Below are positions 24,926-32,541 of a DNA stretch of 58,797 bases, in pieces; the first letter of the stretch is position 1; each line of letters opens with the position of its first letter. Below the pieces are notes generated by a model. The model made no database searches. It was not told the DNA's origin and saw nothing but the letters and a program-made list of their open reading frames with translations. Made by a program: the position numbers and the translations under genes. Source of the stretch: Clostridium sp. C8-1-8 (GTDB lineage Bacteria; Bacillota; Clostridia; Clostridiales; Clostridiaceae); assembly GCF_009928445.1 (NCBI RefSeq), contig NZ_JAABNO010000032.1:1-58797 (forward strand), read 5' to 3'.

Positions 24926-27421
24926 ATGTTAAGATATATAAGAAAAAACATAAATACTATAGCAATAATATCTTTATTTGTGGGAGTTTCATTAATGAAT
25001 TTTTCTAAGAGTGGCAATTATTTAACAGGAATATATTTATTAATGGTTGAAATGGGGATTATATTTTGTCTTGGTATATTGACGGTATCGATAAATTTTA
25101 AATCAGCATTAATTATATCAATAATAAACTTAGCGTTTATTAATTTTAATATAAGATCTAATGTGTATTTGTTAAATGTACTATTTTTATCATGTGTCGC
25201 TTGGTATGTATTAACAAGGATATTCATGAAAAATAAATATGTTTTTTTGATTTTGTATGTGATTGGAGTATCAGCAATATTTTTATTAGATGAAGTATGG
25301 ATAAGTTTAGCTTTATTTGTAGTAGTGTTTTATCCAATTTATCTAGTTGGCTATATGTCTAGGGAAAGCTCTAACTATGGCAACTTAAAACAAGATTTAT
25401 TAATAGGAATTAGTATACCCATAAATGCCTTTATATTAGATAAAATTTCGAGATTAGGAGATGTTTTTAGTGGAAGTAAAGGAGTTTTAGTACTTAACAT
25501 CCTAAATAAGGATGTAAAGACATCATTAGTATCGCTTTTTGTATATATCTATTCAGCAATTGTAGCCGTGTCTGTTGGGTATTTAATATACAGGGCATTA
25601 AGTATAACTTTAAAGATAGGTAAAAAAACCAATTCATTACAGAATAAAACTTTTAAGAAGAATATTGTTTTAAATCTAAATACTACGTTTATACTAATAA
25701 CACTTGTAGCTTTTTCTGGAGATTGCATATTAAAGAAACAATTAATCTATGATTTTACAAAGTTTTTTGATATAAGGCAGTTAATAAATATGCTAGTTCT
25801 AATTGTCATATATATGTTGTTAATCTCTTTAATAGGAGCAAATCTTGGAGGATTATTGTTTTACTTCTTTTCATGTGCATTTTTAATAGCTAATTTTATT
25901 AAATTGAAGTATTTTGATGAGCCGTTTTATCCCTGGGATATATATTTGATTAAAGATGCTTATATGATTGGAGCTAGGTACATTGATTATAGGATTATGA
26001 TATTTATGTCTATTGCTATAGTTATCTCTTTACTTATAATTATTAAGTTTAGAAAGAAAATCATGTTATTCTTTATGCCTAAGCCTGATTTTGTTATGAT
26101 AATTCTTTCTGTTATTGTGACAGGATGTAGTATTTATTATTTAAGCTACACTAAAAGTTTAGTTAATTTAGGACTAGGTAAATCCTGGTATATTGGAAAG
26201 CAAGATACCTTACAAAATGGGCTTTTTTTAGAAAATTATTTTTTGATGAGCGACTATAAAAATTACTTAGCAGATAAGCCTGAGGAATACTCCAAGGAAA
26301 AGATAGATAATATAGTTAATAAGCTTAATAACCACAAGGAAGTGGAAGTTTTATCAGATATTGATACAAAGCCAAATGTTGTACTTATAATGAGCGAAAG
26401 CTTTTGGGATCCTACAAGGCTTAATGGCGTTAAGTTTGATAAAGATATAATCGGAAATATAAGAGCCAATGAAAAAGGAAATATATTATCTCCAGTATTT
26501 GGGGGAGGTACTGCGAATGTTGAGTTTGAGGCTTTAACTGGATTGTCGAATTACTTTACAAGCCCAGGTGTGATGCCATACAATGTGTATCTTAGGAGAA
26601 TCACTCCTAGTATAGCTACAGTTTTTGATAGAAATGATTATGAAACTATAGCAATTCATCCTAATGACGGAACCTTTTATAATAGAGATAAGGTATATAA
26701 ATATTTAGGGTTTAAAAAATTTATAGACATAAAGGGTTTTGATAAAAATAATGACTGCAAAGGCACTAATGTTTCTGACGATAAATTAGTGGATAAGATA
26801 TTAAAACAGCTTAATGATGGAGATGGACCTAAGTTTATCTTTGCGGTAACTATGCAAAATCACGACCCTTATTATAAGGAATATGATAAGCTAGAGGTAA
26901 ACACATATTCAGATAAATTAAATGAAACTGAACTTTCTGTTATAAGCAATTATGCATCTGGTATATATGATGCAGATAAGGCTTTTGGAAGATTAATTAG
27001 TAGCTTGAAGGAATGTGGAAGACCAACTCTAGTATATTATTTTGGAGATCACCTTCCAAGGTTAGGTAGTCCAGCTGGTAATTATGATGTATATAATGCA
27101 CTAAATTACTTTAAAGATAAGGAGAGAATAGAAGCGGATATTAATTGTTATACAACTCCTTTAGCAGCTTGGTCTAACTATAAATCTTTATCCAATATAG
27201 AGCCAATAATATCTCCAGCTCAGTTATCATTACATATACTAAAAGAATCCAAGGTTTCATATCCCGTTTATTTTAATATATTAGATGAAGTAAGAAAGAC
27301 TCATCCTTATTTACAAAATCATATAAACAATAGAAATATTCAAAATGAAGAGGCTGTGAAAGATTATAAATTAATACAATATGATCTACTGTTTGGCGAT
27401 CAATATCTTAGTAAGAATTAA
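24926..27421 (+). CDS. LTA synthase/phosphoglycerol transferase-like membrane sulfatase-fold protein
   Basis: An 831-residue protein. Residues 1-430 hold about 10-12 membrane helices; residues about 480-780 form an extracellular alkaline-phosphatase/sulfatase-type domain. Metal-site and catalytic motifs are visible: VVLIMSESFWDP near 485, GGGTANVEFEALTG near 527 with the likely nucleophilic Thr, TMQNHDPY, and YYFGDHLPRLG near 705. The family polymerises or transfers glycerol phosphate from phosphatidylglycerol onto envelope polymers. It is longer than LtaS itself, with a bigger membrane part. ATG 24926 follows AGGAGGG by ten bases. No operon partner adjoins. Confidence 0.88.
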   Translation: MLRYIRKNINTIAIISLFVGVSLMNFSKSGNYLTGIYLLMVEMGIIFCLGILTVSINFKSALIISIINLAFINFNIRSNVYLLNVLFLSCVAWYVLTRIFMKNKYVFLILYVIGVSAIFLLDEVWISLALFVVVFYPIYLVGYMSRESSNYGNLKQDLLIGISIPINAFILDKISRLGDVFSGSKGVLVLNILNKDVKTSLVSLFVYIYSAIVAVSVGYLIYRALSITLKIGKKTNSLQNKTFKKNIVLNLNTTFILITLVAFSGDCILKKQLIYDFTKFFDIRQLINMLVLIVIYMLLISLIGANLGGLLFYFFSCAFLIANFIKLKYFDEPFYPWDIYLIKDAYMIGARYIDYRIMIFMSIAIVISLLIIIKFRKKIMLFFMPKPDFVMIILSVIVTGCSIYYLSYTKSLVNLGLGKSWYIGKQDTLQNGLFLENYFLMSDYKNYLADKPEEYSKEKIDNIVNKLNNHKEVEVLSDIDTKPNVVLIMSESFWDPTRLNGVKFDKDIIGNIRANEKGNILSPVFGGGTANVEFEALTGLSNYFTSPGVMPYNVYLRRITPSIATVFDRNDYETIAIHPNDGTFYNRDKVYKYLGFKKFIDIKGFDKNNDCKGTNVSDDKLVDKILKQLNDGDGPKFIFAVTMQNHDPYYKEYDKLEVNTYSDKLNETELSVISNYASGIYDADKAFGRLISSLKECGRPTLVYYFGDHLPRLGSPAGNYDVYNALNYFKDKERIEADINCYTTPLAAWSNYKSLSNIEPIISPAQLSLHILKESKVSYPVYFNILDEVRKTHPYLQNHINNRNIQNEEAVKDYKLIQYDLLFGDQYLSKN

Positions 27422-27474
27422 GATATTGTTAAAGTTAAGTACTAAAATTAATAGTAAAAAAAGTATATTTTTTG

Positions 27475-27503
27475 TTGACAAATTTTTAAGTTCAGCATAT
27501 TAT
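27475..27503 (+). promoter_or_regulatory. Promoter of the T-box/ubiG-mccBA operon
   Basis: TTGACA (27475-27480) and TATTAT (27498-27503) are spaced by 17 bp, close to a perfect housekeeping promoter, about 10 bp before the T-box leader begins. Confidence 0.7.
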
Positions 27504-27510
27504 TATAATA

Positions 27511-27822
27511 TAACCTAGAAAGTTGATAGGAAAGATAGGAATAAGCTATGATAAGAAATAGTAGCATAAGCATATCTATCAGAGATAAATCTCCATTGGC
27601 TGAAAGAGATTTTTAGTAAAACTTATGTGAATGCATCTTTGAGCACTGCCTCGAATTATAGTAGACGGCAGCAGGCACGCCTGTTACAGCGTTAGGGTAT
27701 AGGATTATAAATGTACCTAAATAATGAGATAACCTTATTTCCTTTGGAATAATTAGGGTTAATTAGAGTGGAATCGCGGAATATAACTTCTGCCTCTATA
27801 TATTAGAGGTAGGAGTTTTTTA
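27511..27822 (+). promoter_or_regulatory. Cysteine-specific T-box riboswitch with terminator
   Basis: The leader contains a T-box stem I with apical loop (CCATTGGCTGAAAGAGA), a specifier region GAATGCATC giving TGC (Cys) at 27632-27634, a central stem III-like hairpin (CTGCC...GGCAG), the T-box AGAGTGGAATCGCGG (27766-27780), and a terminator stem (27786-27815) with T-run. The tRNA-end pairing bases are TGGA (27769-27772); the final A fits the U discriminator of tRNA-Cys and not the A of tRNA-Met. Uncharged tRNA-Cys would therefore switch on the ubiG-mccB-mccA operon. Confidence 0.93.
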
Positions 27823-27943
27823 TTTTATATTAATATTAGAACCATTCTATTATTCTGAATTTCCTATGAGTAATTCTATTAGTGAATAATATTACAATTT
27901 TAATTGTCTAAATAATACTTTTATTTTGAAAGGAGAGAATATT

Positions 27944-28570
27944 ATGAATTCTAATCAGTATTTTGATAGTATAGCAAATAAGTGGAATACTATGAGAAGT
28001 GAGTATTTTAAAGATGAGGTAAGAGATAGAATAGTATCTAAGTTTGATATAAAAGATAAGGTAGTGGCTGATTTAGGATGCGGAACTGGATTCGTATCTT
28101 TAGGACTGGCGGAAAAATCAGCTATGGTGTTTTCGTTAGATAGATCTTACAACATGCTAAAAGAACTTAAGGGCTCTGCGAATGGTAAAGGGCTAAAAAA
28201 TATATATCCTATAAAATCATCTCTTGATGATTTAGCTTTGTTTGATGATTCTATAGATGGTGTATTTATTAATATGGCTTTGCATCATATTGTGGATGCT
28301 GAAAAAGCGATTAAAGAGATGTACAGAGTATTAAAGATAAATGGAACGGTTTTAATATCGGATGTATATCAACATGATGGTGAGTGGGCCAAAGAAGAAA
28401 TGTTTGATGAATGGCTTGGTTTCTCAGAAGAGCAGATAAAACAGTGGTTGAGCAATGCTGGATTTACAGATATAAGTGTCATAGATACTGGATTACGATG
28501 TGAAGGATATTCAAGCAAAGGTGAGTTTACTAATCCAGGAATATTTATGGCTACAGCAGTAAAAAGATAA
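27944..28570 (+). CDS. ubiG: SAM-dependent methyltransferase of the sulfur operon (UbiG/YrrT-like)
   Basis: A 208-residue class I methyltransferase. The SAM-binding motif VADLGCGTGFVSLGLA lies near residues 44-59, with the acidic post-motif SLDRSYNML and NMALHHI further on. It is the first gene after the Cys T-box and precedes mccB and mccA, the order of the ubiG-mccB-mccA operon of Clostridium acetobutylicum, which turns methionine into cysteine. 'UbiG' is a historical label; ubiquinone synthesis is not implied. The likely role is to make S-adenosylhomocysteine in the methionine-to-cysteine route. AGGAGAG at 27931-27937 selects ATG 27944 over an upstream TTG. Confidence 0.85.
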   Translation: MNSNQYFDSIANKWNTMRSEYFKDEVRDRIVSKFDIKDKVVADLGCGTGFVSLGLAEKSAMVFSLDRSYNMLKELKGSANGKGLKNIYPIKSSLDDLALFDDSIDGVFINMALHHIVDAEKAIKEMYRVLKINGTVLISDVYQHDGEWAKEEMFDEWLGFSEEQIKQWLSNAGFTDISVIDTGLRCEGYSSKGEFTNPGIFMATAVKR

Positions 28571-28578
28571 ATTTAAAT

Positions 28579-28633
28579 ATGAATCACTTCATTAATGATT
28601 TTAGTGCTTATAGAATTTTATGAGGTGATTCAT
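28579..28633. other. Long hairpin between ubiG and mccB
   Basis: ATGAATCACTTCAT (28579-28592) and ATGAGGTGATTCAT (28620-28633) make a 14-bp stem with one G-U pair and a 27-base loop. No T-run follows, so it is more likely a processing or stability element, or a weak attenuator, than a full terminator. Confidence 0.5.
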
Positions 28634-28734
28634 AAAAGATTATTTTAACGTATAGAACTTTATAGCTGAGAAGTAATTATATATATAAAGAGAATTGTAA
28701 CAGATATAAACTTAAATATTAGGAGGAAAAGCAT

Positions 28735-29880
28735 ATGAATTTTGAATCATTACTTATACACGGAGGAATAGATGGAGATGAAAGAACAGGAGCGGTTAAT
28801 GTACCTATATTTCAGACTTCCACATATAAGCAGCCAGGTTTTGGGGTAAATAAAGGATATGAATATTCGAGAACAGGGAATCCTACGAGAGAAGCGGTAG
28901 AAAAGTTAATTGCTGAACTAGAAAGAGGTTATGCAGGATATGCTTTTGCTTCAGGAATGGCAGCAATAACAGCAGTGGTATCTCTATTTAAGTCAGGGGA
29001 TAAACTATTGATATCAAATAACCTTTATGGAGGAACATTTAGAGTATTAGATAAGGTGTTTAAGAATTTTGATATATCCTATGGAATAGTTAATACTACA
29101 GATCTTGAAGAAGTCAGGGCTAGTATAGATGATAAAGTTAAGGCTATATTCATCGAAACACCTACTAATCCTCTTATGGATATAACTGATATACAAGCTG
29201 TTTCAAAAATAGCTAAGGAAAAGTCTATATTAACAGTTGTAGACAATACTTTTATGACACCTTATCTTCAGAGACCAATTGAGTTAGGAGCAGATATAGT
29301 AGTTCATAGTGCAACTAAATATTTAGGTGGTCATAGTGATCTAGTAGCGGGACTTGTTGTAGTAAATAATTCTGAGCTAAGTGAAAGACTTCACTTTATT
29401 CAAAATTCTACAGGAGGTGTTTTAGCCCCTTTTGATTCATTCTTATTAATAAGAGGAATAAAGACTTTAGCTGTAAGAATGGATAGACATAATAAAAATG
29501 CAGATGTTATAGCTAGATATTTGAATGGTAGAGAAGAAATAGAGAAGGTGTACTATCCAGGACTTGAAAGCCATACTGGACATGATACTCATAAAAGACA
29601 AGCCAGTGGATTCGGAGGGGTAATATCCTTTGTCCTTAAAGATAGCTATGATTATAAGAAGTTTGTAGAGTCTTTAGAGGTAGTAACTTTTGGAGAAAGC
29701 CTTGGGGGAGTAGAATCCCTAGTTTGCCACCCAGCATCTATGACACATGGATCTATACCTTATGAGATAAGACAAAATGTTGGAATAGTTGATAATCTAA
29801 TTAGACTTTCAATAGGAATAGAAAGTGAAGAGGATCTAATTAAAGATATACAAAATGCATTAGATAAATCAAGAATATAG
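28735..29880 (+). CDS. mccB: Cystathionine gamma-lyase, reverse transsulfuration
   Basis: A 381-residue PLP enzyme of the Cys/Met metabolism family. The Schiff-base lysine is in HSATKYLGGHSD near residue 195; SGMAAITAV, EYSRTGNPTREA and ETPTNPLMD are family landmarks. MccB cleaves cystathionine to cysteine, 2-oxobutyrate and ammonia, and some members also act on homocysteine. TAGGAGG precedes the ATG. Position between ubiG and mccA behind a Cys T-box supports MccB rather than MetB or MetC, which are hard to tell apart by sequence alone. Confidence 0.9.
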   Translation: MNFESLLIHGGIDGDERTGAVNVPIFQTSTYKQPGFGVNKGYEYSRTGNPTREAVEKLIAELERGYAGYAFASGMAAITAVVSLFKSGDKLLISNNLYGGTFRVLDKVFKNFDISYGIVNTTDLEEVRASIDDKVKAIFIETPTNPLMDITDIQAVSKIAKEKSILTVVDNTFMTPYLQRPIELGADIVVHSATKYLGGHSDLVAGLVVVNNSELSERLHFIQNSTGGVLAPFDSFLLIRGIKTLAVRMDRHNKNADVIARYLNGREEIEKVYYPGLESHTGHDTHKRQASGFGGVISFVLKDSYDYKKFVESLEVVTFGESLGGVESLVCHPASMTHGSIPYEIRQNVGIVDNLIRLSIGIESEEDLIKDIQNALDKSRI

Positions 29881-29894
29881 TAGTAGCAATTTTA

Positions 29895-29945
29895 CGCTAT
29901 ATTACAGTGTTGGAATTAAGTGGTTAGTCATTTGAGGCTTTAATG
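29895..29945 (+). mobile_element. Truncated MITE end, copy C, inside the mcc operon
   Basis: GCTATATTACAGTGTTGGAATTAAGTGGTTAGTCA... matches the left end of the 239-bp MITE (GTGTTGAAATTAAGTGG and GTCAGTCATCCGATGCTT) with a five-base deletion and several substitutions. The other end is absent. It fills most of the 107-bp mccB-mccA gap and stops about 40 bp before the mccA start, so the operon has tolerated it. Confidence 0.65.
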
Positions 29946-29987
29946 GGACTATTAAGACTTATTGATGAAATTGAGAAGGTGAGAGGT

Positions 29988-30899
29988 ATGAAATATATAG
30001 ATGATATTAGGGAGTTAATAGGAAATACTCCTATTATTAAATTGAATCACTTTAACTTAAAGAAAGATGTTAATATATTTGCTAAGCTAGAATATTGGAA
30101 TCCTGGTGGAAGTGTAAAAGATAGAATTGGTGAATATATGATAAAAGCTGCTGAAGATGAAGGAACATTGAAGGAAGGATATACTATCATAGAAGCAACA
30201 GCTGGCAATACTGGCTTAGGCGTTGCTCTAGCAGCAATAAACAGAGGATATAATATAATATTCGTAGTTCCAACAAAGTTTTCAGAAGAAAAACAAATGC
30301 TTATGAGGGCATTTGGTGCTAAGGTTATAAATACTCCTAGAGAGCTAGGGATGCTTGGGGCTGTAGCTAAGGCCGAAGAGCTTTTGGCTACTATAGAGAA
30401 TTCTATAAGTTTAAAGCAGTTTGAAAATATATATAATCCTTTAGCACATTATGAAACAACAGGGCCAGAGATATATGAGGCCTTAGAAGGCGATATAGAT
30501 TATTTTGTTGCAGGAGCTGGTAGCGGAGGCACTTATACTGGTATAGCAAAATATCTTAAAGAGCAAGATAGTAGGATAAAAGGCATTTTAGCTGATCCTG
30601 AGGGATCAACCATGGGAGGCGGCACAGCAGGATGTTATAATATAGAGGGCATAGGCAATGATTTTATCCCGAAAACTATGGATATGGATTTAGTGGATGA
30701 GATAATAAAGGTTAATGATGAAGAATCTTTTGAGTTAGTTAGAGAGCTTGCTCATAAAGAGGGAATAATAGTTGGTAGCTCGTCAGGAGCAGCGTTGTCT
30801 GCAGCACTTAAGCTTGCAGAAAAGGTAGACAAGGGCAATATAGTCACTGTTTTTCCTGATAGAGGAGATAGATATTTAAGTAAAGGATTATATTTATAG
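29988..30899 (+). CDS. mccA: Cysteine synthase-family protein, MccA (cystathionine beta-synthase type)
   Basis: A 303-residue PLP enzyme of the CysK/CBS family. The PLP lysine is in NPGGSVKDRIGEYM near residue 40, the substrate loop is EATAGNTGLGVALA near 66, and the phosphate loop is GAGSGGTYTGIA near 173. In the ubiG-mccB-mccA setting MccA condenses homocysteine with (O-acetyl)serine to cystathionine; CysK activity is the alternative. The frame extends to ATG 29943 inside the MITE remnant, but AAGGTGA at 29976-29982 selects ATG 29988, which also gives the normal family N-terminus. Confidence 0.88.
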   Translation: MKYIDDIRELIGNTPIIKLNHFNLKKDVNIFAKLEYWNPGGSVKDRIGEYMIKAAEDEGTLKEGYTIIEATAGNTGLGVALAAINRGYNIIFVVPTKFSEEKQMLMRAFGAKVINTPRELGMLGAVAKAEELLATIENSISLKQFENIYNPLAHYETTGPEIYEALEGDIDYFVAGAGSGGTYTGIAKYLKEQDSRIKGILADPEGSTMGGGTAGCYNIEGIGNDFIPKTMDMDLVDEIIKVNDEESFELVRELAHKEGIIVGSSSGAALSAALKLAEKVDKGNIVTVFPDRGDRYLSKGLYL

Positions 30900-31000
30900 T
30901 TGTTCCTTGTATAAAAAGTAGTTATTAAAAAATATAAGTTTTGTTGCTAAGTGATACATCTATATAATAATTTATATTAGATAGAATATTGAAGTTTTAG

Positions 31001-31036
31001 AATTGCAGGGGTTAGTTAATCTCTGCAATTTTGTTA
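31001..31036 (+). terminator. Probable terminator after mccA
   Basis: AATTGCAGGGGTTA (31001-31014) pairs with TAATCTCTGCAATT (31017-31030) over up to 14 positions with two G-U pairs; the top pairs must open to form a loop. The T-tract is broken (TTGTTATTT). No S-box antisense element is visible in this gap. Confidence 0.6.
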
Positions 31037-31139
31037 TTTATAAGTTAACATTTTTTACCTTTATGTAAACATAATAAGAATTAAAGATGTATAATATATA
31101 GATACACGATAAAATACATCTATAAAATGGAGTGATATT

Positions 31140-31862
31140 TTGAAATCTAATACAAATAGTTTGATTACGACAAAAAATATTCTAAGAGCTATCAGTATTA
31201 TATATTCTTTATGGATATTTATATCACCATACAAAAGTCCTTATTTTATGGTTTGGAATCTTTTCCTAGCATGGATTCCATTAGAGATTATTGACCTGAT
31301 AATAAAGATTAATAAATCGGGGAAAGTAAAAAAAGTAGTTATAATAAACTATATTTTATGGATAGTATGGCTTTTGTTTTATCCTAATTCTCCATATATG
31401 GTTACAGATTTTATTCATATTATAGGCAATAAGTATGTTTTAAGTAGGCCTATTTACCCCAATTATGCTATTACAAATAGAATAATGTTCAATGACAACT
31501 TTAAAATTTGGCTGGATTTTGTTAATATTGCTATTGGTGTCTGGCTAGGGTATATAGTAGGTTTTGTTGCGTTAAATAAGGCTCATAAATCTTTCCTTTT
31601 TAAGCTTGGTTTTGCTAAGTCTTGGCTTATTGTATTTCTTATAAATATAATAAGTGGGTATGCTATATATCTAGGTCGTTTTATACGATGGAATAGTTGG
31701 GATATCATAACTAGGCCTAAAAATATATTTATAATATTATTAAATAACATAAATAGGAAAAGCTTTTATTTCACAATACTTTTCGGTGGATTTATGTTTA
31801 TTTTATATTTAATACACTATGCCGTTACTATTAATAATAAGTTTGTAGAAGGAGAAGATTAA
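31140..31862 (+). CDS. DUF1361-type integral membrane protein
   Basis: A 240-residue protein with about six hydrophobic helices. The central FYPNSPYMVTDFIHI (near residue 80) and the later GRFIRWNSWDI are the conserved features that I associate with DUF1361. Function is unknown. The start is TTG 31140 after GGAGTGA. Its stop is one base before the next gene's TTG start, so the two are co-transcribed. Confidence 0.75.
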   Translation: MKSNTNSLITTKNILRAISIIYSLWIFISPYKSPYFMVWNLFLAWIPLEIIDLIIKINKSGKVKKVVIINYILWIVWLLFYPNSPYMVTDFIHIIGNKYVLSRPIYPNYAITNRIMFNDNFKIWLDFVNIAIGVWLGYIVGFVALNKAHKSFLFKLGFAKSWLIVFLINIISGYAIYLGRFIRWNSWDIITRPKNIFIILLNNINRKSFYFTILFGGFMFILYLIHYAVTINNKFVEGED

Positions 31863-31863
31863 T

Positions 31864-32421
31864 TTGAAATTTGAAGATTTATACTATATTGCAGATAAGC
31901 TTAATGAAAATCATATAAGATGGGTCATAGGATCATCTGTATTGCTGTATTTTCATGGAATTATAGATAGACCCAATGATATAGATATAATAATCGATAA
32001 AGAAGATATAATTAAGGTAAAAAAGATTTTTGATGAAATAGGTATAGAAGAAAATAAAGAGAATAAGGAGCCGTTTTTAACAGAGTATTTTTATACTTAT
32101 TTAGTAAAAGATACATACGTAGATGTAATGTGCAATTTCGCGTTAAGACATGATTATGGTATATATAAGTTCGTTCTTGATAAAGAGGCTATAGTAGAAA
32201 ACAAAAAAGTAAATGAAACAGTACTACCGTTGAGCTCCCTAGAGGACTGGTATGTTTTATATCAGCTAATTCCAGGAAGAGAGAGTAAGGTTAAAATGAT
32301 AGAAGGATACTTAAAGAAAAATGGTGTTGAAAATTTTGTGTTATTACAAAGGGCACTGAAGCAAGAGTTACCTGTAAAAGTAGTTGAAAGTATTAAATTG
32401 ATTTATGATATTAAAGACTAA
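31864..32421 (+). CDS. Nucleotidyltransferase-fold protein of unknown function
   Basis: A 185-residue protein whose N-terminal half resembles small nucleotidyltransferases: WVIGSSVLLYFHGI then a D-x-D pair in RPNDIDIIID near residue 40, and a third acidic position in DTYVDVMCNF. This is the Gly-Ser...Asp-x-Asp pattern of the pol-beta-like fold. No HEPN or antitoxin partner adjoins, so a toxin-antitoxin role is not supported. TTG 31864 starts it, with the ribosome site AAGGAG inside the end of the preceding gene. Confidence 0.65.
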   Translation: MKFEDLYYIADKLNENHIRWVIGSSVLLYFHGIIDRPNDIDIIIDKEDIIKVKKIFDEIGIEENKENKEPFLTEYFYTYLVKDTYVDVMCNFALRHDYGIYKFVLDKEAIVENKKVNETVLPLSSLEDWYVLYQLIPGRESKVKMIEGYLKKNGVENFVLLQRALKQELPVKVVESIKLIYDIKD

Positions 32422-32475
32422 CATTATTATTTATTAATCTTATTTCATGCTAAACTAGGTTCGGTAAACAATAAT

Positions 32476-32514
32476 AAAAACTCCACTGAATAAGTCTCAT
32501 TCAGTGGAGTTTTT
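32476..32514. terminator. Bidirectional terminator
   Basis: AAAAACTCCACTGAAT (32476-32491) and ATTCAGTGGAGTTTTT (32499-32514) form a perfect 16-bp stem with a 7-base loop, lying between the convergent nucleotidyltransferase-like gene and the chemoreceptor gene. Confidence 0.9.
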
Positions 32515-32541
32515 CGATATCTTTAAGCAAAGAGGCAAGTA

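Noticed and set aside
27511..27822. Methionine-specific T-box (ATG specifier in GAATGC)
   Set aside because: ATG can be read one base earlier, but the specifier position favours TGC, the T-box end TGGA fits the U of tRNA-Cys, and the genes make cysteine.
30900..31139. Antisense S-box downstream of mccA as in C. acetobutylicum
   Set aside because: Looked for the SAM-I core on the minus strand and found none; only an imperfect terminator hairpin is present.
31864..32421. Toxin-antitoxin (MNT-HEPN) module
   Set aside because: The nucleotidyltransferase-like pattern is present, but no HEPN partner lies beside it; the neighbour is a DUF1361-like membrane protein.
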